A DNA stretch of 64,000 bases, taken from NCBI GenBank assembly GCA_016213325.1, contig JACRAY010000005.1:360385-424384 (forward strand). The letters are read 5' to 3'. A program made the translations under genes and the position numbers. Of the stretch, positions 62,803 through 64,000 are shown one piece after another (position 1 is the first letter of the stretch; the number at the start of each line of letters is the position of its first letter). The stretch comes from Burkholderiales bacterium. Lineage in GTDB: Bacteria; Pseudomonadota; Gammaproteobacteria; Burkholderiales; Burkholderiaceae_C. Under the pieces are notes generated by a model. That model had not been told where the DNA came from. It saw nothing but the letters and a program-made list of their open reading frames with translations, and made no database searches.

Positions 62803-63981
62803 ATGTCGTTCAGCCTCGATTCCCAGAGCACTTTCCTTGGCTACCGCCGCGAGAACGGGCGCGTCGGCGTGCGCAACCACGTCATCGTCCTGCCGCTCGA
62901 CGACCTGTCAAACGCGGCCGCCGAGGCGGTGGCGCACAACATCAAGGGCACGCTCGCGCTGCCCCACCCGTATGGGCGGCTGCAGTTCGGCGCCGACCTG
63001 GACCTGCACTTCCGCACGCTGATCGGCACCGGCTGCAACCCGAACGTGGCGGCGGTGGTGGTGATCGGCATCGAGGACGGGTGGACCAAGAAGGTGGTGG
63101 ACGGCATTGCCGCCACCGGCAAACCGGTGTGCGGCTTCGGCATCGAAGGCCACGGCGACCACGAAACCATCATGCGTGCCAGCCGCGCGGCGCGCGAGTA
63201 TGTGCAGTGGGCGAGCGAGAAGCAGCGCGAACCGTGCCCGGTGTCGGAGCTGTGGGTGTCCACCAAATGCGGCGAGTCCGACACCACGTCGGGCTGCGGC
63301 GCCAACCCTGCGGTGGGCAATGCCTTCGACAAACTGCACGCGCTGGGCAACTACCTGTGCTTCGGCGAGACCACCGAGCTCACCGGCGGCGAGCAGATCG
63401 TGGCGGCGCGCTGCGCCAGCGACGCGGTGCGCGAGCAGTTCATGTTCATGTTCAACCGTTACCAGCGCGTGGTGGAGCGGCACAAGACGTCGGACCTGTC
63501 GGAGTCGCAGCCCACCAAGGGCAACATCGCGGGCGGCCTGACCACCATCGAGGAAAAGGCGCTGGGCAACATCCAGAAGATCGGCAAGAAGTGCACGGTC
63601 GACGGCGTGATCGACAAGGCCGAGGTGCCCACGCACCCGGGCCTGTGGTTCATGGACTCGTCGAGCGCCGCGGCCGAAATGGTGACGCTGTGCGCGGCTT
63701 CGGGCTATGCCGTGCACTTCTTCCCGACGGGGCAGGGCAACGTGATCGGCAACCCGATCCTGCCGGTCATCAAGATCTGCGCGAACCCCCGCACGGTGCG
63801 GCTGATGAGTGAGCACGTCGATGTCGATGTGACGGGCCTTCTGCAGCGCGAGATCAACCTCGACGCCGCCGGCGATCGTTTGCTCGAGTGCATGATGCGC
63901 ACGGCCAATGGGCGGTTGACAGCGGCCGAGGCGCTGGGGCATCGGGAGTTTGTGCTGACGCGGCTTTACGAGTCGGCTTGA
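62803..63981 (+). CDS. UxaA-family lyase, large subunit (altronate dehydratase / sulfo-lyase type)
   Basis: A 392-residue enzyme of the D-galactarate/altronate dehydratase family. [62 protein letters not shown] and [19 protein letters not shown] are the family landmarks. With the separate SAF subunit it forms a two-subunit iron-dependent lyase, like SuyAB, which removes sulfite from sulfolactate, or a sugar-acid dehydratase. Its place at the end of the ATP-grasp operon is unexplained. The remaining 19 bases of the window after its stop hold nothing recognisable. Confidence 0.88.
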   Translation: MSFSLDSQSTFLGYRRENGRVGVRNHVIVLPLDDLSNAAAEAVAHNIKGTLALPHPYGRLQFGADLDLHFRTLIGTGCNPNVAAVVVIGIEDGWTKKVVDGIAATGKPVCGFGIEGHGDHETIMRASRAAREYVQWASEKQREPCPVSELWVSTKCGESDTTSGCGANPAVGNAFDKLHALGNYLCFGETTELTGGEQIVAARCASDAVREQFMFMFNRYQRVVERHKTSDLSESQPTKGNIAGGLTTIEEKALGNIQKIGKKCTVDGVIDKAEVPTHPGLWFMDSSSAAAEMVTLCAASGYAVHFFPTGQGNVIGNPILPVIKICANPRTVRLMSEHVDVDVTGLLQREINLDAAGDRLLECMMRTANGRLTAAEALGHREFVLTRLYESA

Positions 63982-64000
63982 TTCCTGCTGCCACCACGCG

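Overview
The window is high-GC DNA with dense, often overlapping genes from a betaproteobacterium, most likely a member of the Comamonadaceae (Ramlibacter/Variovorax-like). This rests on protein families recognised by eye and on gene neighbourhoods such as fmdB-DUF502-aspS, DUF971-ubiE-Tim44-ubiJ-ubiB, valS-DUF2783-flavin monooxygenase, Bug-type binding proteins and the 1.3-kaa FAD/Fe-S oxidoreductase. No searches were run. I saw no rRNA, tRNA, IS element, prophage or CRISPR array.

0-16.4 kb: the 3' end of cysM, a zinc-ribbon Nudix hydrolase and a TusA-like protein end at a striking 272-bp nested palindrome that faces galU. Then come a degenerate D-2-hydroxyacid dehydrogenase-like gene, valS, an aromatic-hydroxylase-like flavoprotein with its DUF2783 partner and a VOC protein, a rubrerythrin / Fe-S protein / DUF3501 trio, and a complete ugpBAEC-ugpQ glycerol-3-phosphate uptake operon on the minus strand.

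16.4-33 kb: a 1301-residue FAD-plus-Fe-S dehydrogenase overlapping a HIT hydrolase; an exported double-FecR protein followed by an Omp85/TpsB-type outer-membrane protein with no TpsA in view; a ubiquinone block (DUF971, ubiE, Tim44-like, ubiJ, ubiB); a sodium:solute symporter; and fmdB-DUF502-aspS-nudB.

33-44 kb: a toxin-antitoxin pair with a Phd-like antitoxin head, an apparent CcdA-like tail and a CcdB toxin; an EEP hydrolase with cardiolipin synthase; the exonuclease and ATP-dependent ligase of the ligase-associated DNA-damage set (its helicase lies 10.5 kb away); folE, a BLUF blue-light sensor, a thioesterase and DUF429; then small accessory genes (DUF2784, GFA, DUF6429, two VOC proteins) and an exported alpha/beta hydrolase.

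44-57 kb: a SulP transporter, a second long palindrome, a sulfatase, a broken and an intact Bug-type solute-binding gene, and a MarR regulator overlapping the Lhr-type helicase. A stress-like group follows: two BON lipoproteins, a zinc-peptidase-like protein and a YqjD/YqjE-type membrane trio. A CHASE3 histidine kinase, a NarL-type regulator and a lone receiver domain close the region.

57-64 kb: the most unusual part. Three consecutive paralogues resemble the N-terminal and ATP-grasp halves of cyanophycin synthetase but end in a shrunken Mur-ligase-like tail without its P-loop. They are followed by a two-subunit UxaA-type lyase. A perfect 7-2-7 palindrome (57317-57332) of the kind bound by NarL-family regulators sits between the lone receiver gene and this apparent operon. 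It is the best candidate here for an undescribed peptide- or polymer-forming system.
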